Notes: generated from the letters alone by a model not told the origin. DNA of 64,000 nucleotides from Inquilinus limosus_F (GCF_051487185.1 NZ_JAHVDK010000018.1:98961-162960); one strand, 5' to 3'. Positions 52,459 to 61,647 are shown, counted from the stretch's first letter. Translations and numbers: made by a program.

Positions 52459-55400
52459 ATGACGGCAGCGGCTCTTGCATCCGTGAGCCTCGAGGACAAG
52501 TACATCCTCGACTCCGGCCGCATCTATCTCACCGGTATCCAGGCGTTGGTCCGCCTGCCCCTGATGCAGCGCCGGCGCGACGAAGCGGCTGGGCTGAACA
52601 CCGCCTGCTTCATCTCCGGCTATCGCGGCTCGCCGCTCGGCGGCTATGACCAGGCGCTGTGGGCGGCGCGCAAGTTCCTGCAGAAGCAGAGCATCGAGTT
52701 CCGGCCCGGACTGAACGAGGATCTCGGCGCCACCGCGGTCTGGGGCAGCCAGCAGGTCGGCCTGTGGCCCGGCGCAAAAGTCGATGGCGTCTTCGGCATC
52801 TGGTACGGCAAGGGACCGGGCGTCGACCGCACCGGCGACGTGTTCAAGCATGCCAACTTCGCCGGCACCTCGAAGCATGGCGGCGTGCTGGTCATGGCCG
52901 GCGACGACCACGCCTGCAAATCCTCGACCGTGCCGCACCAGTCCGAGCACGCCTTCATCGCCCATATGATGCCGGTGCTGAACCCGGCGAATGTCCAGGA
53001 GATCCTGGATTACGGCCTCTATGGCTGGGCGATGAGCCGCTATTCCGGCCTGTGGATCGGCTTCAAGACGATCGCCGAGAACGTCGACAGCTCTGCCTCG
53101 GTCCATGTCGACCCGAATCGGGTCCAGATCGTGCTGCCGGACGATTTTCCGATGCCGCCCGGCGGCCTGAACATCCGCTGGCCCGATCCGCCGCTGGTGC
53201 AGGAGGAGCGGCTGATGCGCGACAAGCTGTACGCCGCGCTCGCCTTCGCCCGCGCCAACAGGCTCGACCACCTGGTCTATGACAGCGGCCGGCACCGCTT
53301 CGGCATCGTCACCACCGGCAAGTCCTATCTCGACGTGCGCCAGGCGCTGGACGACCTCGGCATCGACCGCGAGCTGGCGGCCCAGCTCGGCATCTGCATC
53401 TACAAGGTCGGCATGCCCTGGCCGCTGGAGCCGACCGGCGTGCGCGCCTTCGCCGAGGGCCTCGACGAGCTGATCGTGGTCGAGGAGAAGCGCGCCCTCA
53501 TCGAGAACCAGCTCAAGGAGCAGCTGTACAACTGGCACGCCGACAAGCGGCCGGTGATCGTCGGCAAGTTCGACGAGAAGCGCGACTGGATCCTGCCCTC
53601 GACCGGCGAGCTGACGCCGGCGCAGATCGCGGTGGCCATCGGCCGGCGTCTGCTGAAGTACCTGGACCATCCCAGCCTGGCCGAGCGGGTGCGCTACCTG
53701 GAGGAGCGCGAAGGCCAGAAGAAGATCGTCAAGGCCGCGGTCGACCGGGTGCCGTATTTCTGTTCCGGCTGCCCGCACAACACCTCGACCCGGGTGCCGG
53801 AGGGCAGCCGGGCGATGGCCGGGATCGGCTGCCACTACATGGCGACCTGGATGCCGGACCGGCACGCCGAGACCTTCAGCCAGATGGGTGGCGAGGGCGT
53901 GGCCTGGATCGGCCAGGCGCCGTTCACCGAGACCAAGCACGTCTTCGTCAATCTCGGCGACGGCACCTATTTCCACTCCGGCAGCCTGGCGATCCGCGCG
54001 GCGCTCGCGGCCGGGGTCAACGTCACCTACAAGATCCTCTACAACGACGCCGTGGCGATGACCGGCGGCCAGCCGGTGGACGGCACCGTCACCGTGCCGA
54101 TGATCGCGGCCCAGCTGCGGGCCGAGGGCGTCCAGACCATGGTCGTCGTCACCGACCGGCCGGAGATCTATGGCGAGCCCGGGACCCAGAGCAAGCTGCT
54201 GCCGCACGGCGTCGCGGTCGAGCATCGCGACCGGCTGGACCATGTCCAGCAGCAGCTGCGCGACACGCCCGGCGTCTCGGTCATGATCTACGACCAGACC
54301 TGCGCCGCCGAGAAGCGCCGCCGCCGCAAGCGCGGCACGATGGAGGACCCGGCCCGCCGGGTGTTCATCAACGAGGCGGTGTGCGAGGGCTGCGGCGACT
54401 GCTCCAAAGCCTCGAACTGCCTGTCGGTCGTCCCGGTCGAGACCGAATTCGGCCGCAAGCGCGCCATCGACCAGTCGAGCTGCAACAAGGATTATTCCTG
54501 CGTCAACGGCTTCTGCCCGTCCTTCATCTCGGTGGTCGGCGGCAAGCTGCGCAAGCCGAAGCCGGCGGCCGAGGGCACGACCGAGCTGTTCCCGGCGCTG
54601 CCGGAGCCGGAGCTGCCGTCGCTGGAGCAGCCCTACGGCATCATGATCACGGGCATCGGCGGCACCGGCGTCATCACCATCGGCGCGCTGCTCGGCATGG
54701 CCGCCCATATGGAGGGCAAGGGCGTCTCGGTGCTGGACCAGGCCGGGCTGGCGCAGAAGGGCGGCGCCGTGGTCAGCCATGTCCGCATCGCCCGCGATCC
54801 TTCGGACATCCACGCCGTGCGCGTCGCCGCCGGCGGCGCCCGGCTGATGCTGGGCTGCGACCTGGTGGTCGCGGCCTCGGGCGAGGCGCAGTCGAAGATC
54901 CACCCCGGCCTGACCCGGCAGGTGGTGAACAGCCACGAGACCATCACCGGCGCCTTCACCCAGAACCCGGACTTCTCCATCCCGGCGAAGTCGATGCTGC
55001 AGACGCTGGCGAAGAACGGCGGCGACCCGGCGCTGCTCGACGCCGTCGACGCCACCCGCCTCGCCACCGCGCTGCTCGGCGACAGCATCGCCACCAACCT
55101 GTTCATGCTGGGCTACGCCTGGCAGAAGGGGCTGGTGCCGGTGTCGCACGAGGCGCTGGAGCGGGCGATCGATCTGAACGGCACCGCCGTCGCCATGAAC
55201 AAGGCCGCCTTCCTGTGGGGCCGCCGCGCCGCCTATGATCTCGCCCGGGTCGAGCGGCTGGCCGCGCCGCCGCAGGAGCAGGGGCACCGGCTGTCGCGCA
55301 CCCTGGACGAGGTGATCGCCCGCCGGGTCGAGCAGTTGACCGCCTATCAGGACGCCGCCTATGCGGCGCGCTACAAGGCGCTGGTCGACCGCGTGCGGGT

Positions 55401-55953
55401 GGCCGAGGCCCGGCTGGGCCGCGAGGAGCTGACCGAGGCGGTGGCCCGCAACTACCACAAGCTGCTGGCCTACAAGGACGAGTACGAGGTCGCCCGGCTC
55501 TACACCGACGGCGGCTTCCTGAAGCAGCTCGAGGCGCAGTTCGAGGGCGACTACAAGCTCGAGTTCCACCTGGCGCCGCCGAGCTTCGCCGAGAAGGACC
55601 CCGACACCGGGCACCTGAAGAAGCGCGCCTTCGGGCCGTGGGTGCTGAAAACCTTCAAGCTGCTGGCGCGGATGAAGCGGCTGCGCGGCACCGCCCTCGA
55701 CCCGTTCGGCCGCACCGCCGAGCGCAAGGCGGAACGGCAGCTCATCGCCGATTACGAGGCGGTGGTGGAGGAGCTGCTGGCCCGGCTGGGACCGGACACG
55801 CACGCCGTCTGCGTCGCCATCGCCCGGGTGCCGGAGCAGATCCGCGGCTACGGCCACATCAAGGAGGAGAACCGGGAGAAGGCCAAGGCGCGCGAGGCCG
55901 AGCTGCTGGCCAGCCTGCGCACCCCGGCCGCGCCGAAGCTGGCGGCGGAGTAG
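52459..55953 (+). CDS. indolepyruvate ferredoxin oxidoreductase (fused alpha/beta/gamma)
   Basis: 1164 residues. Oxidatively decarboxylates aryl or branched 2-keto acids to acyl-CoA, reducing ferredoxin. The N-terminal alpha-like ThDP part has FISGYRGSPLGGYDQALWAA and VFGIWYGKGPGVDRTGDVFK. The middle has the ThDP/iron-sulfur region PYFCSGCPHNTSTRVPEGS and VFVNLGDGTYFHSGSLAIRA. A ferredoxin-like cysteine set follows (NEAVCEGCGDCSKASNC, CNKDYSCVNGFC). The C-terminal gamma part has MITGIGGTGVITIGALLGMA. Start ATG follows GGGAGG. Length matches the fused proteobacterial form. Confidence 0.95.
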   Translation: MTAAALASVSLEDKYILDSGRIYLTGIQALVRLPLMQRRRDEAAGLNTACFISGYRGSPLGGYDQALWAARKFLQKQSIEFRPGLNEDLGATAVWGSQQVGLWPGAKVDGVFGIWYGKGPGVDRTGDVFKHANFAGTSKHGGVLVMAGDDHACKSSTVPHQSEHAFIAHMMPVLNPANVQEILDYGLYGWAMSRYSGLWIGFKTIAENVDSSASVHVDPNRVQIVLPDDFPMPPGGLNIRWPDPPLVQEERLMRDKLYAALAFARANRLDHLVYDSGRHRFGIVTTGKSYLDVRQALDDLGIDRELAAQLGICIYKVGMPWPLEPTGVRAFAEGLDELIVVEEKRALIENQLKEQLYNWHADKRPVIVGKFDEKRDWILPSTGELTPAQIAVAIGRRLLKYLDHPSLAERVRYLEEREGQKKIVKAAVDRVPYFCSGCPHNTSTRVPEGSRAMAGIGCHYMATWMPDRHAETFSQMGGEGVAWIGQAPFTETKHVFVNLGDGTYFHSGSLAIRAALAAGVNVTYKILYNDAVAMTGGQPVDGTVTVPMIAAQLRAEGVQTMVVVTDRPEIYGEPGTQSKLLPHGVAVEHRDRLDHVQQQLRDTPGVSVMIYDQTCAAEKRRRRKRGTMEDPARRVFINEAVCEGCGDCSKASNCLSVVPVETEFGRKRAIDQSSCNKDYSCVNGFCPSFISVVGGKLRKPKPAAEGTTELFPALPEPELPSLEQPYGIMITGIGGTGVITIGALLGMAAHMEGKGVSVLDQAGLAQKGGAVVSHVRIARDPSDIHAVRVAAGGARLMLGCDLVVAASGEAQSKIHPGLTRQVVNSHETITGAFTQNPDFSIPAKSMLQTLAKNGGDPALLDAVDATRLATALLGDSIATNLFMLGYAWQKGLVPVSHEALERAIDLNGTAVAMNKAAFLWGRRAAYDLARVERLAAPPQEQGHRLSRTLDEVIARRVEQLTAYQDAAYAARYKALVDRVRVAEARLGREELTEAVARNYHKLLAYKDEYEVARLYTDGGFLKQLEAQFEGDYKLEFHLAPPSFAEKDPDTGHLKKRAFGPWVLKTFKLLARMKRLRGTALDPFGRTAERKAERQLIADYEAVVEELLARLGPDTHAVCVAIARVPEQIRGYGHIKEENREKAKAREAELLASLRTPAAPKLAAE

Positions 55954-55975
55954 TCAGGGCGTCGAGCGTGGCGTG

Positions 55976-56389
55976 TTACCGGAACGGGTTGATGATGGTC
56001 ACGCCATCGATCGTGCGGCCGTGCGACAGGTCCTCCGAGAACAGCTCGCGGCAGCCCGCGGCGCGGGCGGCGGCGATAATGGCGCTGTCCCAGAACGAGA
56101 ACTGGTGAAGCGCCTTGATCTCCAGCGCCGCCTGCAGGATCGCGACGGTGTTCTCCTGGATCTGGAAGCGCAGCCAGGTTCGAATCAGGCCCGCTGCGAC
56201 ATCATGGGGGAGAGGATCCGGTCGCGAGGCCCGGGTCGCCTGCACGTAAAATTCCTGCAGGACCTGGATCGAAAGAACGCAGTCATCTCGGTCCAGCAAT
56301 GCCAAGGCCCGATCGCGTTTCTTCGATTCCTCCGCCGCATTGCTGATGGAATACAGCAGGATGTTCGTGTCGAGGAAACGGCCCGCCAT
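55976..56389 (-). CDS. PIN-domain toxin (VapC family)
   Basis: 137 residues: MAGRFLDTNILLYSIS carries the first acidic residue of the PIN domain, with VLSIQVLQEFYVQATRA and FSFWDSAIIAAARAAGC (later acidic cluster SEDL). PIN toxins are metal-dependent RNases. ATG abuts the stop of the upstream antitoxin gene with no spacer, typical of vapBC operons. Confidence 0.88.
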   Translation of the reverse strand: MAGRFLDTNILLYSISNAAEESKKRDRALALLDRDDCVLSIQVLQEFYVQATRASRPDPLPHDVAAGLIRTWLRFQIQENTVAILQAALEIKALHQFSFWDSAIIAAARAAGCRELFSEDLSHGRTIDGVTIINPFR

Positions 56390-56626
56390 TCAGGCGCCGC
56401 GCCCGTGGATGTCGTCGCGTGACAGGCGATCCGACGCGCGGAACGAGCGTATGGAGGCCCTTAGCCTGGCCTCTTCCCGCTTCAGCCGTTCGGCTTCGCT
56501 TTCTTCCTGCGCCAGCTCGTTCAGGAATTGTTTGACGAGAGCCGAGACAGAGGTGTCTCGCTCGGCGGCCTTCATGCGTGCCCGCCGATACGTGTCGTCG
56601 TCCACAGAAACTGTGATATTCTTCAT
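56390..56626 (-). CDS. ribbon-helix-helix/VapB-type antitoxin
   Basis: 78 residues from ATG 56626: MKNITVSVDDDTYRRARMKA resembles the ribbon-helix-helix of CopG/VapB antitoxins, followed by a charged helix (EESEAERLKREEARLRAS) that would wrap the toxin. Its start codon lies inside a perfect palindrome (56610-56637), giving autoregulation. An upstream ATG at 56650 is possible. Confidence 0.82.
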   Translation of the reverse strand: MKNITVSVDDDTYRRARMKAAERDTSVSALVKQFLNELAQEESEAERLKREEARLRASIRSFRASDRLSRDDIHGRGA

Positions 56627-56637
56627 GAAATCACAGT
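56610..56637. promoter_or_regulatory. VapBC autoregulatory operator
   Basis: Perfect inverted repeat ACTGTGAT-N12-ATCACAGT overlapping the antitoxin start codon (56624-56626). Binding of antitoxin-toxin complex here would block transcription and translation initiation. Confidence 0.6.
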
Positions 56638-56680
56638 AGGCTTTCTCCACGAAATGATCAACCGCGGCAGGCGCGCTCGG

Positions 56681-56755
56681 TCAGCGGAAGAACAGCCAGA
56701 TCAGGATAAGGAGCGGGATCGGCACCCCGAGCAGCCAGAGCAGGAGGTATCGCAC
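56681..56755 (-). CDS. 24-residue membrane microprotein
   Basis: Reads MRYLLLWLLGVPIPLLILIW followed by LFFR and TGA, starting at a GTG with GGAG about 9 bases upstream. It is a single hydrophobic helix with a PIP kink and a positive C-terminus (R). Sits alone between the antitoxin and the NicO-type exporter gene on the same strand (84 bp from the latter). I recall similar LLWLLGxPIP proteins as unassigned small membrane proteins, but cannot search. Likely real from the ribosome site and the composition. Confidence 0.6.
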   Translation of the reverse strand: MRYLLLWLLGVPIPLLILIWLFFR

Positions 56756-56839
56756 GCGTGTCTCCGTGGTTCGGCGGCCGTCTTGGGCACGGCCGGCCTC
56801 CCCAGGGGAATGGGGGCCGGCGCCGCCCGGTTCCGGACC

Positions 56840-57757
56840 TCAGTAGAGCGGATGCGCCGGCACAGAGAGCGCCGCCTGCATCAGCAGCAGCCCGAGCGTC
56901 AACAGGATCAGGCCGCCCAGCAGGCCCATCGCATCGGCGATGGCGCCTTGCCGCGCCGACCCTTCGGGCAGGGCGGCCAGCAGCCGCAGCGCGGTCCGGC
57001 GGGCGTGCTGCGACAGCAGCGCCAGGGCATAGACCGTCGCCGCGGTGCCGACCGACATGGCCAGCACAGCGGCGATGCCGGTCCAGCGCAGCTGCAACGC
57101 CCGAGACAGGACCAGCACCAGGATTGCGCCGTTGCAGGGGCGGATGCCGACCGAGACGACGATGCCGAGCAGCCGCCGCAGCGACGCGGGGCCGGCGTCA
57201 TGCTCCGGATGCCCCGGCGTCCAGCCATGGTCGTGGCCGCAGGCGCCGTGCCCCGCCGCCCCGCCGGACCGCCCGCGCCACAGGCGGAGACCGTGCGACA
57301 GCCCGAGATAGGCCCCGATGAGCGCCACCAGGGCGAAGCCGGCGGCCTCCAGGTCGTTGCCCGCCGCCTCGGCCCGGCGGAACGGCAGGCCAAGCAGCCC
57401 GATCGCCAGCTCCACCAGCAGGATCGCCGCCGCGCCCTGGGCCAGCGAGGACAGTGCCGCCAGCAGCAGGGCGTGGCCGGGGCGGCTGCGCTGGGTGGCG
57501 AGATAGGTGGAGATGACGGCCTTGCCGTGGCCGGGGCCGACGGCATGGAACACGCCATAGGCGAAGCTGAGCGCGACCAGGCCCCAGGCCGCGGCGCCGT
57601 CCTCGCGCACCGCCCGCAGCGCGCCGGCCAGGCGGCGGTGCAGCTCGTCCTGCGCCGTCATCGCCAGTGGCAGGCCGGCCCGGATCGCCGCCGCCGCGGC
57701 CAGGCCGAACAGCCCCAGCGCCACGCCGCCGAGGATCCAGGCTGGCAGTCGGTTCAT
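56840..57757 (-). CDS. NicO/RcnA-type nickel-cobalt exporter
   Basis: 305 residues, about 6-7 hydrophobic segments. Motif GVFHAVGPGHGKAVISTYLA (HxxGPGHGK) is the NicO signature, and a His/Asp-rich cytoplasmic loop GHGACGHDHGWTPGHPEHD binds metal. SVGIRPCNGAILVLVLSRAL is the second conserved block. ATG overlaps the upstream DUF1007 stop (57754-57757). Exports Ni/Co or a related divalent metal. Confidence 0.9.
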   Translation of the reverse strand: MNRLPAWILGGVALGLFGLAAAAAIRAGLPLAMTAQDELHRRLAGALRAVREDGAAAWGLVALSFAYGVFHAVGPGHGKAVISTYLATQRSRPGHALLLAALSSLAQGAAAILLVELAIGLLGLPFRRAEAAGNDLEAAGFALVALIGAYLGLSHGLRLWRGRSGGAAGHGACGHDHGWTPGHPEHDAGPASLRRLLGIVVSVGIRPCNGAILVLVLSRALQLRWTGIAAVLAMSVGTAATVYALALLSQHARRTALRLLAALPEGSARQGAIADAMGLLGGLILLTLGLLLMQAALSVPAHPLY

Positions 57758-58416
57758 CGGCAGGCGACCCGCACGGTCGCGGCGAAGATCTCGCCCAGCG
57801 TGTCGTCGGCCGCGGCTCCGCGGTCCAGCGCCTGGGCCATGGCGACCGCCTGCGCCGGCGGATCGGCCGGCTCGATGCCCGCGCTGCAGCCCTCGGCCGC
57901 GGCGCCGCGCAGCGTGATCGCATCCTCGGCGACGTAGCGCATGTCGATGTAGTAGGTCGGATCGAAGATCTGCAGCGTCACCGCCCGTGCCCGCGGGTCG
58001 ACCGGCGTCGCCAACGGCACGACGAAGCGCAGCCAGATGCGGCCGTTGCGCAGCGCGCTCTCGAACTCCGTCACTGTGCCCAGCGGCACCGCTTTGCCAT
58101 CGGCCCGGATTCGGGTGAAGTAGCCATAGGGTTCGAGGTTCCGCAAATTGGTCCGGGCCAGCTCGGTCACCGCCTCTGGCGTCGGTCCGCCCCCCGGGCT
58201 ACCGCCTTCGAACGCGACAGAGGTGTAGAAATCATCGAACAGCCACTGCTCCTCGACCGCGGCGATGCGCCCGTCCTCCTGCAGCAGGAAGGCGCTGTGC
58301 AGGTCGATCCAGGCATGCGGATGCGCCGCCGCAGCGCCCGGGAGCATCAGCGCCGCGACGATCGGGCCGAGCAGGCCCAGGCGTACCGGCCATCCGGTGG
58401 CGCCGTTCTTCCTCAT
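57754..58416 (-). CDS. DUF1007 periplasmic protein
   Basis: 220 residues with a signal peptide (LGLLGPIVAALMLPGAAAAH; cleavage after AAA) and the DUF1007 start HPHAWIDLHSAFLLQEDGRI, where the two histidines follow the cleavage site and may bind metal. The body (QWLFDDFYTSVAF, IQIFDPTYYIDM-like) fits the family that accompanies NicO exporters. Coupled to the exporter. Start at 58416 or 58437. Confidence 0.85.
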   Translation of the reverse strand: MRKNGATGWPVRLGLLGPIVAALMLPGAAAAHPHAWIDLHSAFLLQEDGRIAAVEEQWLFDDFYTSVAFEGGSPGGGPTPEAVTELARTNLRNLEPYGYFTRIRADGKAVPLGTVTEFESALRNGRIWLRFVVPLATPVDPRARAVTLQIFDPTYYIDMRYVAEDAITLRGAAAEGCSAGIEPADPPAQAVAMAQALDRGAAADDTLGEIFAATVRVACR

Positions 58417-58471
58417 CCGCGGCCTCCGCAGCGGCAATGCCGATCCAGCATAGGATGCGGCGGGCCGGCCG

Positions 58472-59173
58472 TCAGCGGCTCTCCGCCTGGTCGAAGGCCT
58501 CCCGTGCCTCGCGCTCGCGGTTCAGGTAGTCCTGCAAGGTCCGGCCGGAGACCGGCTCGAACCGCTCCTCCAGCCGCTCCATCGAATCGATCCGGTCGAG
58601 GCGGAAGCTGCGGAAATCCTGGCGCAGCTCGCACCAGGCGGTGACGGTCCAGCGATTGCCCCAGAAGAACAGGCCCAGGGGCTGGACCAGCCGCTCGGTC
58701 GTCGCCTCCGGCGCATTGTAGAGCAGGCGCAGCTTGCGCCGCTCGGCGATCGCGATGCGGATCGGCTCCATCAGCTCGACCGGATAGGGCCGGCGGCCCG
58801 GCGCATGGATCGGCACCTCGTCGAGCGAGGCGGCGCTGGCCTCCGGCAGCACGCCGGAGATCTTGCGGGCGGCGCTGCCGGCGGCGCGGGCCAGGGCCGG
58901 GTCGGTCCAGGCCGCGACCATGCGGGCGCCGAGGCTCAGCGCCAGCAGCTCTTCGGCGGTGAACTGCACCGGCGGCGGCTCGAAGCCGCGGCGCAGCCGG
59001 TAGCCGACCCCGGCCTCGCCGTCGATCGGCGCGCCGCTGGCCAGCAGATCGGCCATGTCGCGGTAGACAGTGCGCTCCGAGACCTCCAGCGCCTCGGCCA
59101 GCTGCTGCGCCGTCACCAGGGTGCGGCCGCGCATCAGCAGCAGGATCTGGATCAGGCGGTCGGCTCGGCGCAT
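58472..59173 (-). CDS. HTH/WYL-domain regulator (YafY-like)
   Basis: 233 residues. DeoR-type helix-turn-helix TAQQLAEALEVSERTVYRDM followed by ADLLASGAPIDGEAGVGYRL and a WYL region (RRKLRLLYNAPEAT, GNRWTVTAWCELRQDFRSFR). 35 bp downstream of a small enzyme-like gene on the same strand. Together they fit the common design of YafY-like repressors with one target operon, and a palindrome lies upstream of the pair. Confidence 0.9.
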   Translation of the reverse strand: MRRADRLIQILLLMRGRTLVTAQQLAEALEVSERTVYRDMADLLASGAPIDGEAGVGYRLRRGFEPPPVQFTAEELLALSLGARMVAAWTDPALARAAGSAARKISGVLPEASAASLDEVPIHAPGRRPYPVELMEPIRIAIAERRKLRLLYNAPEATTERLVQPLGLFFWGNRWTVTAWCELRQDFRSFRLDRIDSMERLEERFEPVSGRTLQDYLNREREAREAFDQAESR

Positions 59174-59208
59174 CGGCGGATCGCCCGCCGATCGGGCAGG
59201 CGCTGAAG

Positions 59209-59505
59209 TCAGAGGGAACGGCTCCTGAAGTGATAGAGCCGAATGCTCGGCCCGTCGATCACCTGCATGAAGCGGTTAAAGCCGAGCAGGCTGGGCACTG
59301 CCGCGGCCGCGGCTTCTGCGTTGGCCATGTCGCGCCAGCGCACGATGTCTGCGAACTCGCCCCCGGCGCCGACGCCGAAGCTGCGGTCGATATAGCCGTC
59401 CAGCCCGGCGAGCGCCTGGCGCGAGCCCTCGGCCGCCTCGATCACGGTCTCGACCGCGATGCCGGGCTTGGCGCGGAACAGCACGACCTCGGTGACGAAG
59501 GCCAT
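59209..59505 (-). CDS. small dimeric alpha-beta barrel (ABM/EthD-like) protein
   Basis: 98 residues: MAFVTEVVLFRAKPGI, RQALAGLDGYIDRSFG, DIVRWRDMANAEAAAAAVPS, FNRFMQVIDGPSIRLYHFR. The pattern (beta-strand with FRAKPG start, helix with ADIVRW strand) is that of dimeric alpha-beta-barrel monooxygenase-like or stress-responsive proteins. ATG at 59505 follows GGGAGAG. Followed by the WYL regulator. Confidence 0.7.
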   Translation of the reverse strand: MAFVTEVVLFRAKPGIAVETVIEAAEGSRQALAGLDGYIDRSFGVGAGGEFADIVRWRDMANAEAAAAAVPSLLGFNRFMQVIDGPSIRLYHFRSRSL

Positions 59506-59558
59506 CGATGTCTCTCCCTTCATGAGGCCCGGCGGGCCGTCGATGGTGGGAGAATACG

Positions 59559-59594
59559 CCACCCCTCCTGACAGCATATTGTCAGGAGGGGTGG
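59559..59594. promoter_or_regulatory. 15-bp-arm palindrome: WYL operator and/or terminator
   Basis: Perfect inverted repeat CCACCCCTCCTGACA-GCATAT-TGTCAGGAGGGGTGG between the DUF4139 gene end (59602) and the ABM-like gene start (59505). Core TGACA-N6-TGTCA resembles WYL operators; the GC-rich arms make a strong hairpin for the DUF4139 transcript. It may do both. Confidence 0.6.
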
Positions 59595-59601
59595 GCGTCT
59601 T

Positions 59602-61647
59602 TCAGACGTTGAGCTTGCGCACCGACTGGCGGAATTCCGCCCGTGCGGCGTCGACGGCCTGGCGGGCCTTGGCGAGATCGCCGCCGACCCGCTCCAGCTC
59701 GCTCTCGCTGTCGTTCAGCTTGCCGAGATAGCGCTGGAACAGGTCGCTGTCCTTCGGCACGGCGCCGAGATTCTCACGCAGCCGCGCCTGCTCCTCGCCG
59801 ATCTCGGCCTGGCGCTGCTCCAGCCGCGCCGCCTCCGCCTCGTGGTCGCGGATGACGGCGAGCTGGCTGGCCAGATCCGCCATCGCCCGGCGCACCGCCT
59901 CCGGCAGGGTGCGATCCTCGGCCCAGGCGGCGATCTGCTCGTCCACATCCGCGGCCAGGTCGATGGTCTGCGCCACCGGCTGCTCCTGCGTCACCGTCAC
60001 GGTCTCGGTCCTGCCGGCGGCCACGGCCCGGCGGATCCGGTACTGGCCGGCGACGATCTCGACCTGACCCTGATCCGGCTCGGTCAGGGTCCATCCTTCG
60101 AAACGCGGCGTCTGCAGCAGCACCGCGCGGTCCTCGCCGGCGGCGCCGGTGACGGCATAGGTGACGCTGCGGCGTTGGGTTGTGGTCAGCTGCAGCACGC
60201 CGTCGACGATGCGGGCGCGGGCCAGGGTGTCGTCGCTTCTGTCCTCTCGCTCGACCGTCACCTTCTGGTCGACAGCGAAGCTGACCAGCCGGCTCTCGCC
60301 CGTCGGCAGCGCGCCCAGCCGGGCGTCGCCGACATAGGCGACGGCGCCGTCGGCGCCGCGCTCGTAGAGCGTCAGCACGCCGGGCGGCAGGCCGGTCTGG
60401 CCATCGTTCTTCAGGTCGACCGCGGCCAGCGGGTGCTCCGGCTCGGTGTCCGGCAGATACAGGTCGACCCGGCTGGCCGGAATCTCGCGGTCGATGATCG
60501 TCACCAGAAGGGAATGGCCGGCGGCGACGGTCACCGGCTCGGGCAGGCGGAAGGTGACCTGGGTCGCGGTCTCGCCCGATTCGGCCGCGGTGACCCGGGC
60601 GTATTGCTGCGGGGCGGCGACCATCTCGTCCGCAATCGTCGCTTCCGCTGCCGGCGCCGCCATCATCCTCATCGGCGCCGGCGGAGCGGCGGCCCCCGCT
60701 GCAGCGCGGGCGCGGCCCGGGCCGGCCCCGTCGGCGTCGCGGGCGCGCTCGTCGACGGGTGGTAGCACCCGGCCGGCGACCTCGACCGGCACCTCCGGCC
60801 GGGCGACGGTGTAGCTCTGGTACAGCGCCTGGCGGAAGGTGACGAGGTTGCCGGAGATCACGGTCAGGTCGACCCCGTCCCAGTCGGCGCCGCTCATGTT
60901 CTCCAGCACCGCCCAGCCCTGCAGCGCCGCCGTCCCCGCCGCCGGATCGGCCGGCAGGGTCAGCCGGTAGCTGGTCTTCCACAGCGGGGCGGCGACGACG
61001 TAGCCGACGCGCAGCGTGCGCTCGCCCTCGCCGGTCGCGCGGATGGCCAGGGTGCGCCGATCCTTGGCCGAATCGCGGGCGAGGGCGGCCAAAGCCGAAT
61101 CCAGCTTCGACTGCAGCGCCGGGTCGGCGAATTGCAGCCCGTCCGCCTCCTCCAGCAGGAACTGGCGCACCCCGGCCGCGGTCATCAGGCTGACCCGGTG
61201 GCGGGTGATCTGGGCGTCGTCCTTGTCCTTCGCCGTCTCCGCCACCACCGACAGGATGCGGCCGGACAGGGCGCGGGCGCCCTCGACCCGGACCTCGGCG
61301 CCGCGCAGCGCGTTCAGGAGATCGGCGGGGGAGGACAGCGCCTCCGGCCCGAAGGGCATCTCGCGGAAGGCGGCGGCCAGCGGCTCGCGCCCAGGCAGGC
61401 TGATCTCGCCGATGCCGCCCTTGTCGTCATAGACGACGATGCTCTTCATCACGTCGTCGACCTGGTCGAGCGGCACGGCGAGGTCCAGGGTCTCGTTGCC
61501 GGTGACCCTGACCTCGTATTCGAAATAGCCGACGCCACCGGTCGACAGCAGCACGCGCTTCAGCGCCAGCGGCTCGGCCGCGACGGCGGGCGCGGCCAGA
61601 AAGACCACGGCCGCGGCGGCGGACAGGGCGAGGCGGATCGGTGTCAT
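59602..61647 (-). CDS. DUF4139-domain secreted protein
   Basis: 681 residues with a signal peptide (IRLALSAAAAVVFLAAPAVA). DUF4139 features: LKRVLLSTGGVGYFEYEVRV, LDQVDDVMKSIVVYDDKGGI and LPLWKTSYRLTL-like receptor region, SVSNKTG-like beta repeats, and a C-terminal coiled coil (about 600-670: HEAEAARLEQRQAEIGEEQA). A low-complexity Ala/Pro stretch (about 320) splits it. Likely periplasmic; function unknown. Confidence 0.78.
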   Translation of the reverse strand: MTPIRLALSAAAAVVFLAAPAVAAEPLALKRVLLSTGGVGYFEYEVRVTGNETLDLAVPLDQVDDVMKSIVVYDDKGGIGEISLPGREPLAAAFREMPFGPEALSSPADLLNALRGAEVRVEGARALSGRILSVVAETAKDKDDAQITRHRVSLMTAAGVRQFLLEEADGLQFADPALQSKLDSALAALARDSAKDRRTLAIRATGEGERTLRVGYVVAAPLWKTSYRLTLPADPAAGTAALQGWAVLENMSGADWDGVDLTVISGNLVTFRQALYQSYTVARPEVPVEVAGRVLPPVDERARDADGAGPGRARAAAGAAAPPAPMRMMAAPAAEATIADEMVAAPQQYARVTAAESGETATQVTFRLPEPVTVAAGHSLLVTIIDREIPASRVDLYLPDTEPEHPLAAVDLKNDGQTGLPPGVLTLYERGADGAVAYVGDARLGALPTGESRLVSFAVDQKVTVEREDRSDDTLARARIVDGVLQLTTTQRRSVTYAVTGAAGEDRAVLLQTPRFEGWTLTEPDQGQVEIVAGQYRIRRAVAAGRTETVTVTQEQPVAQTIDLAADVDEQIAAWAEDRTLPEAVRRAMADLASQLAVIRDHEAEAARLEQRQAEIGEEQARLRENLGAVPKDSDLFQRYLGKLNDSESELERVGGDLAKARQAVDAARAEFRQSVRKLNV

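Noticed and set aside
52411..55857. Very long open frame antisense to the indolepyruvate oxidoreductase
   Set aside because: The sense strand has clear ThDP and iron-sulfur motifs; the antisense product is Arg/His/Gln-rich low-complexity sequence.
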